Positions 45,523 through 54,802 of a stretch of DNA of 64,000 nucleotides are shown here, one piece after another. The DNA comes from Actinopolymorpha pittospori (GTDB lineage Bacteria > Actinomycetota > Actinomycetes > Propionibacteriales > Actinopolymorphaceae), in assembly GCF_014873875.1 (NCBI RefSeq), contig NZ_JADBEM010000001.1, positions 7,316,001-7,380,000 on the forward strand, written 5' to 3'. Positions within the stretch are counted from its first letter, which is position 1, and every line of letters begins with the position of its first letter. Both the position numbers and the translations under genes were made by a program. Under the pieces are notes generated by a model. That model saw only the letters and a program-made list of their open reading frames with translations, made no database searches and was not told the origin of the DNA.

Positions 45523-45561
45523 GCCGGTGTAGCCCCCAAGGAGTTCGGGGGCCACACCGGT
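45523..45561. terminator. Bidirectional terminator hairpin
   Basis: GCCGGTGT-A-GCCCCC (45523-45537) pairs with GGGGGC-C-ACACCGGT (45547-45561), with one internal mismatch, between convergent genes ending at 45464 and 45619. Confidence 0.8.
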
Positions 45562-45618
45562 GTACGTCCGCGCGCCCGGCGCGGGCTCGGTTTCCCGCGC
45601 CACGGCCGGGCGACTGCC

Positions 45619-46173
45619 TCAGCCGCGGACGACGAAGTTGCCGTTCTGGATCTCAGCGACCGGTGCGGTGCTCATGCAGGGTGGTGGGGTGCCGTTGAAG
45701 CCCATGTCCCAGGTGGCGTTGAACCGGTCGTGGCGGCCGTGGTCATAGACCGTGAAACCGACCTCCCAGCCGTCCATTTCCGCGTAGTTGGACTCGGTGA
45801 CCGTCCCGCTGGCGACGGCGACCGGGCCGCCGACGTTCAGGCACGTGATCCTTCCCGTCGCCCAGAAGTCCACCTCGCCCTCGGTGTGCTCGAACCGGAA
45901 CGTGCCGGTCGCGTCTTTCGCGTGGTCACGCACCGCGCGGGCGTCGAACGCGAAGTGAAGACGCGCACCCGGGATCGTCTTGAGGTCGGCAGCTCCCACA
46001 AGACGCATCTCCGTGGGCTCCGCGCGCCCGATCGACGGCACAACTCGCGGAGCGGGCTCGGCGCGACTCGCCGATGCGGGGAGGGCGGCGCCGAGCAGCG
46101 CGAGCGCGGCGAGTCCGACCAGCGTGACGCGTGAGGTGGCGCGGCGACGCGACGGCCGATTCGAGCAGATCAT
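45619..46173 (-). CDS. Secreted protein of unknown function
   Basis: A 184-residue exported protein. The signal peptide runs to about residue 36 (basic start RPSRRRATSR, hydrophobic LVGLAALALLGAALPASA). The mature part is beta-rich and includes GRITCLNVGGPVAVASGTVT and a C-terminal NGTPPPCMSTAPVAEI, with two cysteines that could form a disulfide. I do not recognise a named family. It is divergent from a histidine kinase gene. Confidence 0.78.
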   Translation of the reverse strand: MICSNRPSRRRATSRVTLVGLAALALLGAALPASASRAEPAPRVVPSIGRAEPTEMRLVGAADLKTIPGARLHFAFDARAVRDHAKDATGTFRFEHTEGEVDFWATGRITCLNVGGPVAVASGTVTESNYAEMDGWEVGFTVYDHGRHDRFNATWDMGFNGTPPPCMSTAPVAEIQNGNFVVRG

Positions 46174-46302
46174 GGATGCTCCTCAGGTTGTGCCTCGCCC
46201 CGGATGAGCGTCGGCAACAACGAGCATTCGCGCCCACTCCGCGGCTGGGTATCTCCCGATCGGCAGAGGCGACCCGGCCCAGGTCCGATCTAGTTTGGGG
46301 AC

Positions 46303-47487
46303 ATGTCGCCCACCGGCGTACCTGTTGAGACTGCGCGGAGCCACGCCCGGCGCCTTGCTGCCCGGGCACTCCTGGCCGCGGGGGCTTTGGTGCTCGTCCT
46401 CACCGCGGCAGCTGCAGTGGAACCAACCGGGAGCCCGCTCCTTGCGGTGCCGGCCGCGCTCACACTCGGCGTGCTCGCGGTGGTGGGCGGCGGTTGGCCG
46501 CGTACCCGCCGGATCGTCGCACCCGCCACCGGCGCGGTGTCCGTGGTCTCGCTGACCGGCACCATGGCCTGGATCACTGGACCGACCGCCGCCGGCGGCG
46601 GTCCGTGGCCCCTGCTGCACACCGTCGCGCTGATGTTCCTGGTCGCGTTCGTCTGCCGGTGGTCGCGAGGCTGGTTCGCCGTCGTCGTCGCCGGGTCGAC
46701 CGTACTCGCCGAGGCGGTGCTGGGGATCCCGATCACTGCCCTGCCACATGGCAGCGGCGAAGGCGCGATGCGCTCATGGTGGGATCCAGTCGCGGTCTGC
46801 ATGTTCTGGTCGCTGGCGGCGCTCGTGGGCGCAGGTGCGGGCGTGTACCTGCGCTGGCTGGACGCCAGGCGCGCCCACGACGTCAGCGCGATGGTCATCC
46901 AGGCGCAGGCCGCGGCGGTGTTGCTGCGCAGCGATCCCGACGCGGTGGAGCAGGTGCTGAGTCGGATCGAGGCCGACGGCACCCGTGCCCTCGCCTCGAT
47001 GGATCGGACCATCCGGATGCTGCGCGACCTGGACCATGGCACCACCACCTCCCACACCACGTTGCCCGGAGCGGCCGACCTCCCCGAACTGGTCGAGCGG
47101 TACGCCGGTTCCGGCGAGGGTCCGATCGAGCTGCACGTCGAGCCCGAGCTTGTCATGGCGCTCCACCGGGAGGCGGGCACCACCGTGTACCGAGTGGTGG
47201 TCGAGGCGCTGACCAACGTACGCCGACACGCCAGCGTCGGCGCCGTGGTCACCGTCAGCCTCGCGAGATCCGCCCGCGGGGTCGTGCTCACCGTGACCGA
47301 CCAGGCCCAGCCCGACCACCGGGTCCAAGCCGAGCCCCTTGGCCAGCGTCGCAGTGGAGTCGGACTTGCTGGACTCGCCGAGCGGGTCGAGGCGCTCGGA
47401 GGCACGTTCACCGCGGGCCCCTTGCCCCCGGCGGGCTGGCGGGTCCGCGCGACCCTTCCGCGCGATCTCCTGGAGCCGGCGCGATGA
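46303..47487 (+). CDS. Sensor histidine kinase (HisKA_3-like)
   Basis: A 394-residue membrane kinase with four or five N-terminal helices (residues about 20-180). The dimerisation helix carries the phospho-acceptor His in ARRAHDVSAMVIQAQAAA, a divergent version of the usual RELHD box. The ATPase domain has VVVEALTNVRRHASVG (N box) and GVGLAGLAERVEALGG (G box). It overlaps the response regulator gene by 4 bp. Signal unknown. The start ATG 46303 follows GGGG. Confidence 0.87.
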   Translation: MSPTGVPVETARSHARRLAARALLAAGALVLVLTAAAAVEPTGSPLLAVPAALTLGVLAVVGGGWPRTRRIVAPATGAVSVVSLTGTMAWITGPTAAGGGPWPLLHTVALMFLVAFVCRWSRGWFAVVVAGSTVLAEAVLGIPITALPHGSGEGAMRSWWDPVAVCMFWSLAALVGAGAGVYLRWLDARRAHDVSAMVIQAQAAAVLLRSDPDAVEQVLSRIEADGTRALASMDRTIRMLRDLDHGTTTSHTTLPGAADLPELVERYAGSGEGPIELHVEPELVMALHREAGTTVYRVVVEALTNVRRHASVGAVVTVSLARSARGVVLTVTDQAQPDHRVQAEPLGQRRSGVGLAGLAERVEALGGTFTAGPLPPAGWRVRATLPRDLLEPAR

Positions 47488-48137
47488 CCATCCGAGTACT
47501 CATCGCGGACGACCAGGAGGCGGTCCGGTTCGGGTTCCGCACGATCCTCGGTTCGGTGCCGGACGTTGCGGTGGTCGGCCAGGCGGCCGACGGGCTGGAG
47601 GCTCTCGAGCGGGTCCGGCAGCTACGTCCGGATGTTGTGATCGCCGACATCCGGATGCCGCGGATGGACGGGCTTGAGCTCACCCGAATCCTCTGCGCTC
47701 CCAACGCGCCCACGCCCGTGCGGGTCGTCGTCGTCACCACCTTCGACTTGGATGCTTACGTGCACACCGCGCTGCGGCACGGGGCATGCGGTTTTCTGCT
47801 GAAGCACTCCGGCTCGAGTCTGCTGGTCGAGGCAGTGCGTGCTGCGATGGTCGGCGACTCGCTGATCAGCCCCGCGGTGACGGTACGACTGTTGCGGGAG
47901 CTGTCGAGCGTGCGCGACGTGTCGGAGGCGGCGCAGCCACTGACGGACCGGGAGCTCGACATCGCGGCTCTGGTAGCCGAGGGCCGTACCAATCCGGAGA
48001 TCGGCGCCGAACTCTTCATCACCGCCGGCACCGTCAAGACGCATCTCACCCATATCCAGCGCAAGCTTGGCGTGCGCAACCGGGTGGGGATCGCCGCCTG
48101 GGCCTGGGAGACCGGCCACCGAAGCCCGAACCGCTGA
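47484..48137 (+). CDS. NarL/LuxR family response regulator
   Basis: A 217-residue response regulator. The receiver has Asp9-Asp10 and phospho-acceptor Asp55 (VVIADIRMPRMDG); the LuxR helix-turn-helix is LTDRELDIAALVAEGRTNPE and following. Coupled to the kinase by ATGA. Unlike the pair at 22 kb, no copies of an obvious palindrome were found near it and no transporter is adjacent. Confidence 0.92.
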   Translation: MTIRVLIADDQEAVRFGFRTILGSVPDVAVVGQAADGLEALERVRQLRPDVVIADIRMPRMDGLELTRILCAPNAPTPVRVVVVTTFDLDAYVHTALRHGACGFLLKHSGSSLLVEAVRAAMVGDSLISPAVTVRLLRELSSVRDVSEAAQPLTDRELDIAALVAEGRTNPEIGAELFITAGTVKTHLTHIQRKLGVRNRVGIAAWAWETGHRSPNR

Positions 48138-48225
48138 CAGGCACGTCGCGTCGGCGCCGGCTGAGCGTCGTCCCGGCAGTGCACGCGACTGCCCGCCACC
48201 ACGTCGTGCAGCGGCTCCCTATAGG

Positions 48226-48241
48226 ATGAACATCAGTTCAT
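48226..48241. promoter_or_regulatory. Palindromic operator upstream of tetR
   Basis: ATGAAC-ATCA-GTTCAT, a perfect 6-bp-arm inverted repeat 20 bp before the GTG start of the TetR gene. TATAGG (48220-48225) directly upstream could be a -10 box, so a bound repressor would cover the promoter. Confidence 0.55.
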
Positions 48242-48260
48242 TTTATGGGCGGGAGAGAAC

Positions 48261-48866
48261 GTGGCACGTACCGCCGAGCAGAATGCCAACCTGTCCGCGG
48301 CAACGCGGGACGCGGTTCAGACCGCGGCAGTGCGCGTCTTCGCGCGTCGCGGGTATGCCGCTTCGTCCATCCGTGACATCGCTGCCGAGGCGGGCGTGAG
48401 CGTCGGCACAATCTATCGCCACTATCCGACCAAGGAAGCCCTGTACGCCAACCTGCTCGATCAGGCGCTGACTGGCCTCGTCGCCCTGGCCGAGGAACTG
48501 TCCGGGCCGGGCCGCCCGGTCGAGCTGATCCGGGATTTCACGACTCGCTACCTCTCCGACCTCACCGCCGATGATGGTGCCGCCGAGTTCGTGGTCGTCA
48601 TCAACCAGGGATTGACGGCCCGGGTCCAGGCCGGAGAGGCCGACCGAGCCTTCGGCGCCCATCGCTCGATGTGGCGCGCCTTCGAGGATCTGATCCGCCG
48701 GGGTCAGGAGGTCGGTGAGCTCGGTGACGGTGATCCGGCTCAGCTCACGACCTGCTACTTCGCCACGCTCGGCGGTCTCACCTCGATCCGGGTCGCTCTC
48801 GGGCCCGAGTTCACGGCTCCGGACGTTGACGTCCTGCTCAGACTGCTGACGGAAGGACGGACGTGA
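48261..48866 (+). CDS. TetR family transcriptional regulator
   Basis: A 201-residue TetR protein starting at GTG 48261 (GGGAGAG upstream). The helix-turn-helix is at residues about 15-62 (AVRVFARRGYAASSIRDIAA, then AGVSVGTIYRHYPTKEALY). Its stop overlaps the acetyltransferase start by 4 bp, so it probably controls its own operon through the palindrome upstream. Confidence 0.9.
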   Translation: MARTAEQNANLSAATRDAVQTAAVRVFARRGYAASSIRDIAAEAGVSVGTIYRHYPTKEALYANLLDQALTGLVALAEELSGPGRPVELIRDFTTRYLSDLTADDGAAEFVVVINQGLTARVQAGEADRAFGAHRSMWRAFEDLIRRGQEVGELGDGDPAQLTTCYFATLGGLTSIRVALGPEFTAPDVDVLLRLLTEGRT

Positions 48867-49462
48867 TGATCGTGATCAAGCGTGGTGACGAACTCGGTGA
48901 AGGTCACCGCAGACAGATCACCGAGGTGCTGGCCCGCGGCTTCGCCGAGGACTTCGCCTTCTTCTCCTCCGACCCGGAGCAACTGGCCGCCACGTTCGAG
49001 CACATGCTCCTCACGGAACGCTTCTTCGTGGCGCTGGCCCAAGGTGAACCCGCGGCCATCGCGTCGGTCACCTCCGGCGACCAGGAGTGCTTCGCTCCGC
49101 GACTGCGGGAGTTCCGCCACCATCTTGGGCTCCTTCACGGGACCATCAGCTACCTGGTGGTGCGCTCGCAGTTCCTCGGCGCCCCCGACGAGGCACGGGA
49201 CGGACTGGCCGAGATCGGATTCGTCACGACCTCGCCCGCCCACCAGGGACGTGGCGTGGCGACCGCGCTCATGCAGCACATCGTCGGTCTTCCCGGCTAC
49301 GACGAGTTCATCCTGCGCGAGATCAAAGACACCAACGCGCCCGCACTCGGTCTCTATCGCAAGCTCGGCTTCACCGAGTACCGGCGACGCCCGCTCCGCT
49401 TCGCGCGCCGCGCCGGCTTCAGTGCGTACGTGTCACTCCACCTCAGAAGGGAGCAGCCGTAG
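48863..49462 (+). CDS. GNAT family N-acetyltransferase
   Basis: A 199-residue acetyl-CoA-dependent acetyltransferase. The acetyl-CoA loop is FVTTSPAHQGRGVATALMQH (R/Q-x-x-G-x-G/A), followed by NAPALGLYRKLGFTEY. The target could be an antibiotic, polyamine or protein amine. Its operon with a TetR suggests inducible detoxification (inference). Confidence 0.88.
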   Translation: MMIVIKRGDELGEGHRRQITEVLARGFAEDFAFFSSDPEQLAATFEHMLLTERFFVALAQGEPAAIASVTSGDQECFAPRLREFRHHLGLLHGTISYLVVRSQFLGAPDEARDGLAEIGFVTTSPAHQGRGVATALMQHIVGLPGYDEFILREIKDTNAPALGLYRKLGFTEYRRRPLRFARRAGFSAYVSLHLRREQP

Positions 49463-49714
49463 CAGCTGCGATCGACCGTGTCACCGTGCGGGTCGCCAAC
49501 CGCGCCGCCACAACACCTTGTGCTGTCGACGATCCGGCGCCCCAGTGTGCGGGTGGGACAGGTCCGAGCAGCACGACCGACGGAGTAGTCGCTGAACGCG
49601 CCCACCGGCCACCTGGCTGAACGGCTGTCGGGCATGAGTAGGTGCGTCGTCTCGGTCACGTTCGCGCGATAGCGTGCCGAGGCGATGGCGAGACAAGCGT
49701 CCTGGAGGCACAGC

Positions 49715-50884
49715 ATGCCTGACAGACCGGTGCAGGTGAGTTCGAAGAGCCTCCTCAAGACGGGGGTCACCATGGACGTCGTCGCCGAGCAGCTAGCCGA
49801 GCTCCGAAAGCTGATCGACCAGGACTGCCGACTGCCCGCCCTGGCACTGGGTGGCGTAGGGATCTTCGCCTGCGGCCGCTACAACGGTGGCTGTGACGAC
49901 GTTGACGCGAAGGTGAACGCCCTGCGGACGGAAGCCGTCACCATCGCCGAAGGGATGGGAAAAGCCGCGGTCGGATACGTCTCGGCCGAGGTCGCCAACC
50001 TGCAGGCGATCGAACAGGCTGCGGAGTCGGCGGACTCCGCAGGCGTCCCGTACATCGGACGCGTAGCCAGTGATGCGGCTGGCGGCTTCTTGTCCGCCTC
50101 CTGGTTGGCCAGGCTCGGATTACACAAGGCGCTGCAAAGACAAATGGCAGAGGCGGCTGCCCACATGGACTCTGTGAGCGGCGAAGTCGACGACATACTC
50201 AAGGCGGCGACAGCGGTCTGGAAGGAGCAGATGGAGAAGGCCGCGGAGTCCTGGTACAAGGACTTCGGGAAGGACATGATGGACCCTCCCGTCGGCGAGA
50301 AGCTCCTGAAACAGATAGATGCCGAGGACAGGATCTCCAGGATCGCTGAGCTGAGCCAACGGACCGAGGCCGTCCTGAAAGCGACCCGCGGGTTCAACAT
50401 CGCCGCCACCGCCGCATCCATGATGTGGACCGTCGAGGCGTTGGTCATGGCGGACGACCTGATCGACAGGGCGATCGGGTCCTGGCACGGCGTCGCGGCC
50501 GGAGCACGGACGATCTTCCACGAGTGGATGCCTGCGATCCGCCTGTCGATGTTCCCGGAGTGGACCGGGAAGGCAAGCACTGCTGCCGAGCGGCGGTTGG
50601 ACGCGTTCATGTCCGACGGGACGGCACTTGTGGATCAGGCCGAGCAGATGGCGTCCTCCCTCGACACTGTCGTCGTCAGTCTCAACGATCTGCACGGGAT
50701 TGTCTTCGCCTTCGCCATGACACAGCTCGCCGTGATGCTCGCGTTGGTGGCGACGGCCTGGGCCAACCCCACGGTGGCCGTTCTGCTTCAGTCCCTCGGC
50801 GCGCTCCTGAATGTCTGGGTGACCATTGGTGTCAACGCGATCCTGGCCGTGCTCGGAGCCCTGGTCGCCTTGGCGGCCGCCTGA
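49715..50884 (+). CDS. Helical protein with C-terminal membrane segments, unknown function
   Basis: A 389-residue protein with a helical N-terminal 320 residues (SWYKDFGKDM, IDRAIGSWHGVAAGA) and a C-terminal 60-residue hydrophobic hairpin (FAFAMTQLAVMLALVATAWA, then VWVTIGVNAILAVLGALVAL). I do not recognise the family. The layout (soluble helical body plus terminal hydrophobic pair) recalls pore-forming or ESX-linked proteins, but no WXG or YxxxD signature supports that. GGAGG precedes ATG 49715. It stands alone. Confidence 0.7.
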   Translation: MPDRPVQVSSKSLLKTGVTMDVVAEQLAELRKLIDQDCRLPALALGGVGIFACGRYNGGCDDVDAKVNALRTEAVTIAEGMGKAAVGYVSAEVANLQAIEQAAESADSAGVPYIGRVASDAAGGFLSASWLARLGLHKALQRQMAEAAAHMDSVSGEVDDILKAATAVWKEQMEKAAESWYKDFGKDMMDPPVGEKLLKQIDAEDRISRIAELSQRTEAVLKATRGFNIAATAASMMWTVEALVMADDLIDRAIGSWHGVAAGARTIFHEWMPAIRLSMFPEWTGKASTAAERRLDAFMSDGTALVDQAEQMASSLDTVVVSLNDLHGIVFAFAMTQLAVMLALVATAWANPTVAVLLQSLGALLNVWVTIGVNAILAVLGALVALAAA

Positions 50885-51182
50885 GGCGACTCAGCTGTCG
50901 TCGTTCTCGTCATCGTCGTCGAGCCCGACCACCATGCGGTCCGCGCCAGCGGGCCTGCACACCGCAAACCGTCGCGCCACCGCACCGGGAAAGCGGTTGT
51001 CAGGGAGCTGGGAGAGTATGCACGGGTGACCCGCGCTCCCGCCGCGGATCGGCGTACCGCGTCCGATCACCGCTTCGAAGGCCCCGATGCCGTGGCCGAC
51101 GTGACCTGGCCGTACGGCACCCGCGATGCCGTCCGGCTTCCGGCGCCCACCAGCGCCGACCACCTGTGGAGGTAACCGCCCC
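50885..51182. other. Intergenic region upstream of the alpha-mannosidase
   Basis: 298 bp. A minus-strand frame ending MVVGLDDDDENDDS (stop at 50891) is open into the mannosidase start, and its acidic C-terminus looks protein-like, but I found no credible start or family. The promoter of the mannosidase should lie here. Confidence 0.35.
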
Positions 51183-54100
51183 ATGCATGACGACCGCCGA
51201 ATCGTCGAAGGTCGGATCAGCAAGTTCCGGCGAAGGCACCTGTCCCCCGCGCTCTACAGCGACACCCGCGCCCTCACCCTCGAGGCCTGGCACGTACCCG
51301 GGGAACCTGTCCCGGTCACCGAGGCGCTGACCGCCTCCTACGTCCCGATGCGGCTCGGTGAGAGCTGGGGCGGCCCGTGGGCCACCACCTGGCTCCGAGT
51401 CACCGGGGAGATCCCGGCGGAGTGGGCGGGCCGGCGCGTCGAGGCGGTCTTCGACCTCGGCTTCGACCTGACCCGCGGTCCTGGCGGGCAGGCCGAGGGG
51501 CTGGTGCACGACGTCAACGGCTCCCCGATCCAGGGGCTGCACCCGCACAACCGCAGCGTGCTGCTGGCCGCCGACGCGAGCGGTGGGCAGACGGTGCACC
51601 TGCTGGTCGAGCTGGCCGCCAACCCCACCATCTCCGGGAGCCAGGCGATCGGGACCCAGTTCGGGTCGAAGGAGACGGCCGGGCAGGAGCACCTGTACGT
51701 GCTCAGGACGGCCGAGCTCGCCGTACGGGAAGAGGCCGTCTGGCAGCTCATCCATGACATGGAGGTGCTGGATGAGCTGATGCACGAGCTCCCCGAGACG
51801 TCATCGCGCCGCCACGAGATCCTGCGCGCCCTGAACCGTGCGGTCGACGCCGTCGACCCCCGCGACGTGGCGGGCACCGCTCAGGCCGGCCGCGACCAGC
51901 TGGCCGAGGTGCTGTCGCGTCCCGCGCACGCCTCCGCCCACACCATCACCGCCGTCGGGCACGCCCACATCGACTCCGCCTGGCTGTGGCCCGTCCGGGA
52001 GACGATGCGCAAGTGCGCGCGGACCTTCACCAACATGACGACGCTGGCACAGGAGTATCCCGAGCTGGTGTTCGCCTGCTCCTCGGCGCAGCAGTACGCC
52101 TGGATCAAGGAGCGGTGGCCGGAGGTCTTCGACCGGATGCAGAAGGCCGCGGCAGCCGGTAACTGGGTGCCGGTCGGCGGTATGTGGGTGGAGGCCGACG
52201 GCAACCTGCCCGGTGGGGAGGCGTTGTCCCGGCAGCTGGTGTACGGGCGGCGGTTCTTCGCGCAGGAGTTCGGCATCGACCAGGACGGGGTGTGGCTGCC
52301 CGATTCCTTCGGCTACACCGCCGCGTACCCACAGCTGGCGCGGCTGGCTGGTGCGAAGTGGTTCCTGACGCAGAAGCTGTCCTGGAACGAGACGAACCGG
52401 TTGCCGCACCACACCTTCGACTGGGAGGGCATCGACGGGACCCGGATCTTCACCCACTTCCCGCCGATCGACACCTACAACGCTCAGTTGAAGGGCAGCG
52501 AGATCGCCCACGCCGAGGCGAACTTCGCGGACAAGGGCGCGGCCACGCGTTCGCTGGCGCCGTTCGGCTACGGCGACGGCGGCGGTGGTCCCACCCGCTC
52601 GATGCTGGAGAAGGCGCGCCGGATGCGTGACCTCGAAGGCTCGCCGAAGGTGGAGGTCACCAGTCCGAGTGAGTTCTTCGCCGCGGCGCGCGCGGAGTAT
52701 GAGGACGTGCCGGTGTGGCGGGGTGAGCTGTATCTGGAGACCCACCGCGGCACCTACACCAGCCAGGCGCGCACCAAGCGTGGCAACCGGCGTAGTGAGT
52801 CGCTGTTGCGTGAGGCCGAGTTGTGGGCGGCGACCGCGTCTGTCCAGGCGGGTGCCGCGTATCCGTACGAGCGGCTGGAGGGGATCTGGCGGCGGGTGCT
52901 GCTGAACCAGTTCCACGACATCCTGCCCGGGTCCTCCATCGCCTGGGTGCACCAGCAGGCCGAGCAGGTCTATGGCGAGCTGCGGGCGGAGCTGGAGGAG
53001 ATCATCGGTGAGGCGGCGGGCCAGCTGGCCTCAGCCGAGGGTCTGTCCCTGTTGAACGCTGGGCCGTACCCGCGCCGTGAGGTGGCGGTGCTTCCCGCGC
53101 AGGGGCCCGAGGCGGCGGGCGCGCAGGTGCTGTCGGATGGTCGGCGTGCGGTGGTGGTGGAGGCTCCCGCCCTGGGCGCTGGTGGCACGGTCAGCGAGTC
53201 GACGGCGCCCGTCTCCGCCCGGGCCGAGGGCGACGGCTTCCTGCTGAGCAACGGCCTGGTGTCGGTGCGGATCGACGCTGCGGGTCTGGTCAGGTCGGTG
53301 TACGACCACGGCGCGAGGCGGGAGGCGATCGCTCCGGGCGCGGCCGGGAACCTGCTGCAGATCCACCCGGACGACCCGAACATCTACAGCGCCTGGAACA
53401 TCGACCGCTTCTACCGCGACGTGGTGCGGGACCTGAGCGACGCGACGTCGGTGACGTTGAGCGAGGACGGGCCGTTGCTCGCCTCGGTCCGCGTCGAGCG
53501 GGTCTTCGGGGACTCCCGCATCGTCCAGCACCTCGAACTCGCCGCCGAGAGCAGGCAGGTGACCGTTCGAACCGACATCGACTGGCAGGAACGCGACGCG
53601 GTGTTGAAGGCGGCCTGGCCGCTCGACATCCACGCGGAGCGGGAGAGCGCGGAGATCCAGTTCGGGCATGTGCAGCGACCCACGCACGAGAACACCAGTT
53701 GGGACGCCGCACGGTTCGAGCTGTGGGCGCACCGCTGGGTGCACGTCGGTGAGCGCGGCTGGGGTGCGGCCGTTGTCAACGACTCCACCTACGGGCACGA
53801 CGTCGGCCGCGACACGAGGCCGGACGGTGGCACGACCACGACGGTGCGCCTGTCGCTGCTGCGTGCGCCGCACAGTCCCGACCCCCAGGCCGACCGGGGC
53901 GCGCACTCCTTCACCTACGGGCTGATCGTGGGCGCGGGGATCGAGGAGGCCGTGGCCGGTGGCTACGCCATCAACCTGCCGCTGCGGCCGGCTGGCTCGG
54001 GTGGCGCTCCGTTGGTCGCGGTCGACAACTCCGACGTCGTGGTCGAGTCGGTGAAGCTGGCCGATGACCGCAGCGGGGATGTGATCGTGCGGCTGTACGA

Positions 54101-54287
54101 GGCCTTCGGTGGCCGGGCGGTCGCTGCCCTGTCCGCGTCGTTCCCGCTGGCGGGTGTGGACGAGTGTGATCTGCTGGAGAACCCGGAACGTCAGCTGGAC
54201 CTGACCTCTGACGGATCGGCGGTGGAGCTTTCGCTGCGTCCCTTCCAGATCCGTACGCTGCGGCTGCGACGCGCTGCCTCCAACTGA
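51183..54287 (+). CDS. Alpha-mannosidase, glycoside hydrolase family 38
   Basis: A 1034-residue cytoplasmic alpha-mannosidase. After an N-terminal beta domain, the GH38 catalytic domain begins AVGHAHIDSAWLWPVRET (His260, Asp262-region metal ligands His260/Asp264), with the nucleophile Asp374 in WLPDSFGYTAAYPQ and NQFHDILPGSSI later. The middle three-helix and C-terminal beta-sandwich domains complete the fold. It hydrolyses alpha-mannosides, often with zinc or cobalt. GGAGG lies before ATG 51183. No mannoside transporter is adjacent. Confidence 0.93.
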   Translation: MHDDRRIVEGRISKFRRRHLSPALYSDTRALTLEAWHVPGEPVPVTEALTASYVPMRLGESWGGPWATTWLRVTGEIPAEWAGRRVEAVFDLGFDLTRGPGGQAEGLVHDVNGSPIQGLHPHNRSVLLAADASGGQTVHLLVELAANPTISGSQAIGTQFGSKETAGQEHLYVLRTAELAVREEAVWQLIHDMEVLDELMHELPETSSRRHEILRALNRAVDAVDPRDVAGTAQAGRDQLAEVLSRPAHASAHTITAVGHAHIDSAWLWPVRETMRKCARTFTNMTTLAQEYPELVFACSSAQQYAWIKERWPEVFDRMQKAAAAGNWVPVGGMWVEADGNLPGGEALSRQLVYGRRFFAQEFGIDQDGVWLPDSFGYTAAYPQLARLAGAKWFLTQKLSWNETNRLPHHTFDWEGIDGTRIFTHFPPIDTYNAQLKGSEIAHAEANFADKGAATRSLAPFGYGDGGGGPTRSMLEKARRMRDLEGSPKVEVTSPSEFFAAARAEYEDVPVWRGELYLETHRGTYTSQARTKRGNRRSESLLREAELWAATASVQAGAAYPYERLEGIWRRVLLNQFHDILPGSSIAWVHQQAEQVYGELRAELEEIIGEAAGQLASAEGLSLLNAGPYPRREVAVLPAQGPEAAGAQVLSDGRRAVVVEAPALGAGGTVSESTAPVSARAEGDGFLLSNGLVSVRIDAAGLVRSVYDHGARREAIAPGAAGNLLQIHPDDPNIYSAWNIDRFYRDVVRDLSDATSVTLSEDGPLLASVRVERVFGDSRIVQHLELAAESRQVTVRTDIDWQERDAVLKAAWPLDIHAERESAEIQFGHVQRPTHENTSWDAARFELWAHRWVHVGERGWGAAVVNDSTYGHDVGRDTRPDGGTTTTVRLSLLRAPHSPDPQADRGAHSFTYGLIVGAGIEEAVAGGYAINLPLRPAGSGGAPLVAVDNSDVVVESVKLADDRSGDVIVRLYEAFGGRAVAALSASFPLAGVDECDLLENPERQLDLTSDGSAVELSLRPFQIRTLRLRRAASN

Positions 54288-54299
54288 TCCTGCGTACGC

Positions 54300-54333
54300 G
54301 GGCCGTCGTCCCCTCACCTGGGGGCGGCGGCCC
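54300..54333 (+). terminator. Terminator of the alpha-mannosidase
   Basis: GGGCCGTCGTCCCC (54300-54313) pairs with GGGGGCGGCGGCCC (54320-54333), using two G-T pairs, around a TCACCT loop, 12 bp after the stop. Confidence 0.75.
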
Positions 54334-54361
54334 GGCGTGCTTGGGGGCTGTGGCGTGGACG

Positions 54362-54552
54362 TCAGGATGCGGTCAGCTCTGCTGCCCGTTCGGCGAGCCC
54401 GTAGACGGTCGGGCTGGGGGAGCCGGTCACGATGGACCGCATGATGGAGCCGTCAGCCACCCGGAGCACTTGGATCCCGTGCAGGTGGAGTTCGCTATCG
54501 ACGTCGGACAGTCGTCTTCTCCGATCCTGCAGGTGCCCACTGGGCGATTGAT
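54362..54552 (-). pseudogene. C-terminal fragment of a GMC oxidoreductase
   Basis: On the minus strand NRPVGTCRIGEDD (54552 side) and, after a frameshift, DVDSELHLHGIQVLRVADGS, then IMRSIVTGSPSPTVYGLAERAAEL, end at a stop at 54362. This is the GMC C-terminal pattern (H-P-x-G-T-C-R-M-G, then L-R-V-x-D-A-S). The rest of the gene is missing. A clear relic. Confidence 0.7.
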
Positions 54553-54660
54553 GCTTCCCACCAGTGCATAGCGTTGACGGTCACCACGGCATCGAAGGAC
54601 GCGTCCGGCAGCGATATCGCCGCGGCGCTACCCGGCAAAGCATCGGCGCCCCGCATACCC
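54546..54660 (-). pseudogene. Fragment of a SAM-dependent methyltransferase
   Basis: On the minus strand about 35 residues ending LPDASFDAVVTVNAMHWWEA match motif II of class I methyltransferases (L-P-D-x-S-F-D-x-V-x-x-x-x-A-x-H-W). No SAM-binding loop and no start remain. It runs directly into the GMC fragment. Confidence 0.55.
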
Positions 54661-54689
54661 GGGCCACAGCAAGCGGAAGCCCCGGCGGG

Positions 54690-54800
54690 TCAGTGCTTGT
54701 AGACGTCACGGCGATGGCCGATGTGCATCACCACAACGTGCATGGTCGTCGGCGTGTAGATGATCCGGAATCGCCGACACGGATGCGGAGCGCGCCCGAA
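54690..54800 (-). pseudogene. C-terminal fragment of a RelE/ParE-family toxin
   Basis: The last 25 residues, RIIYTPTTMHVVVMHIGHRR then DVYKH and stop (54690), match RelE toxins (Y-R-V-I-Y-x, V-x-x-I-G-H-R-R-D-V-Y). Just upstream LRIRVGD lies one base out of frame. A single added base joins them, but nothing resembling a toxin N-terminus or an antitoxin remains. Confidence 0.6.
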
Positions 54801-54802
54801 AC

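Noticed and set aside
50891..51223. 110-codon minus-strand frame with an acidic C-terminus
   Set aside because: Overlaps the well-supported mannosidase start; no recognisable family and no good start.
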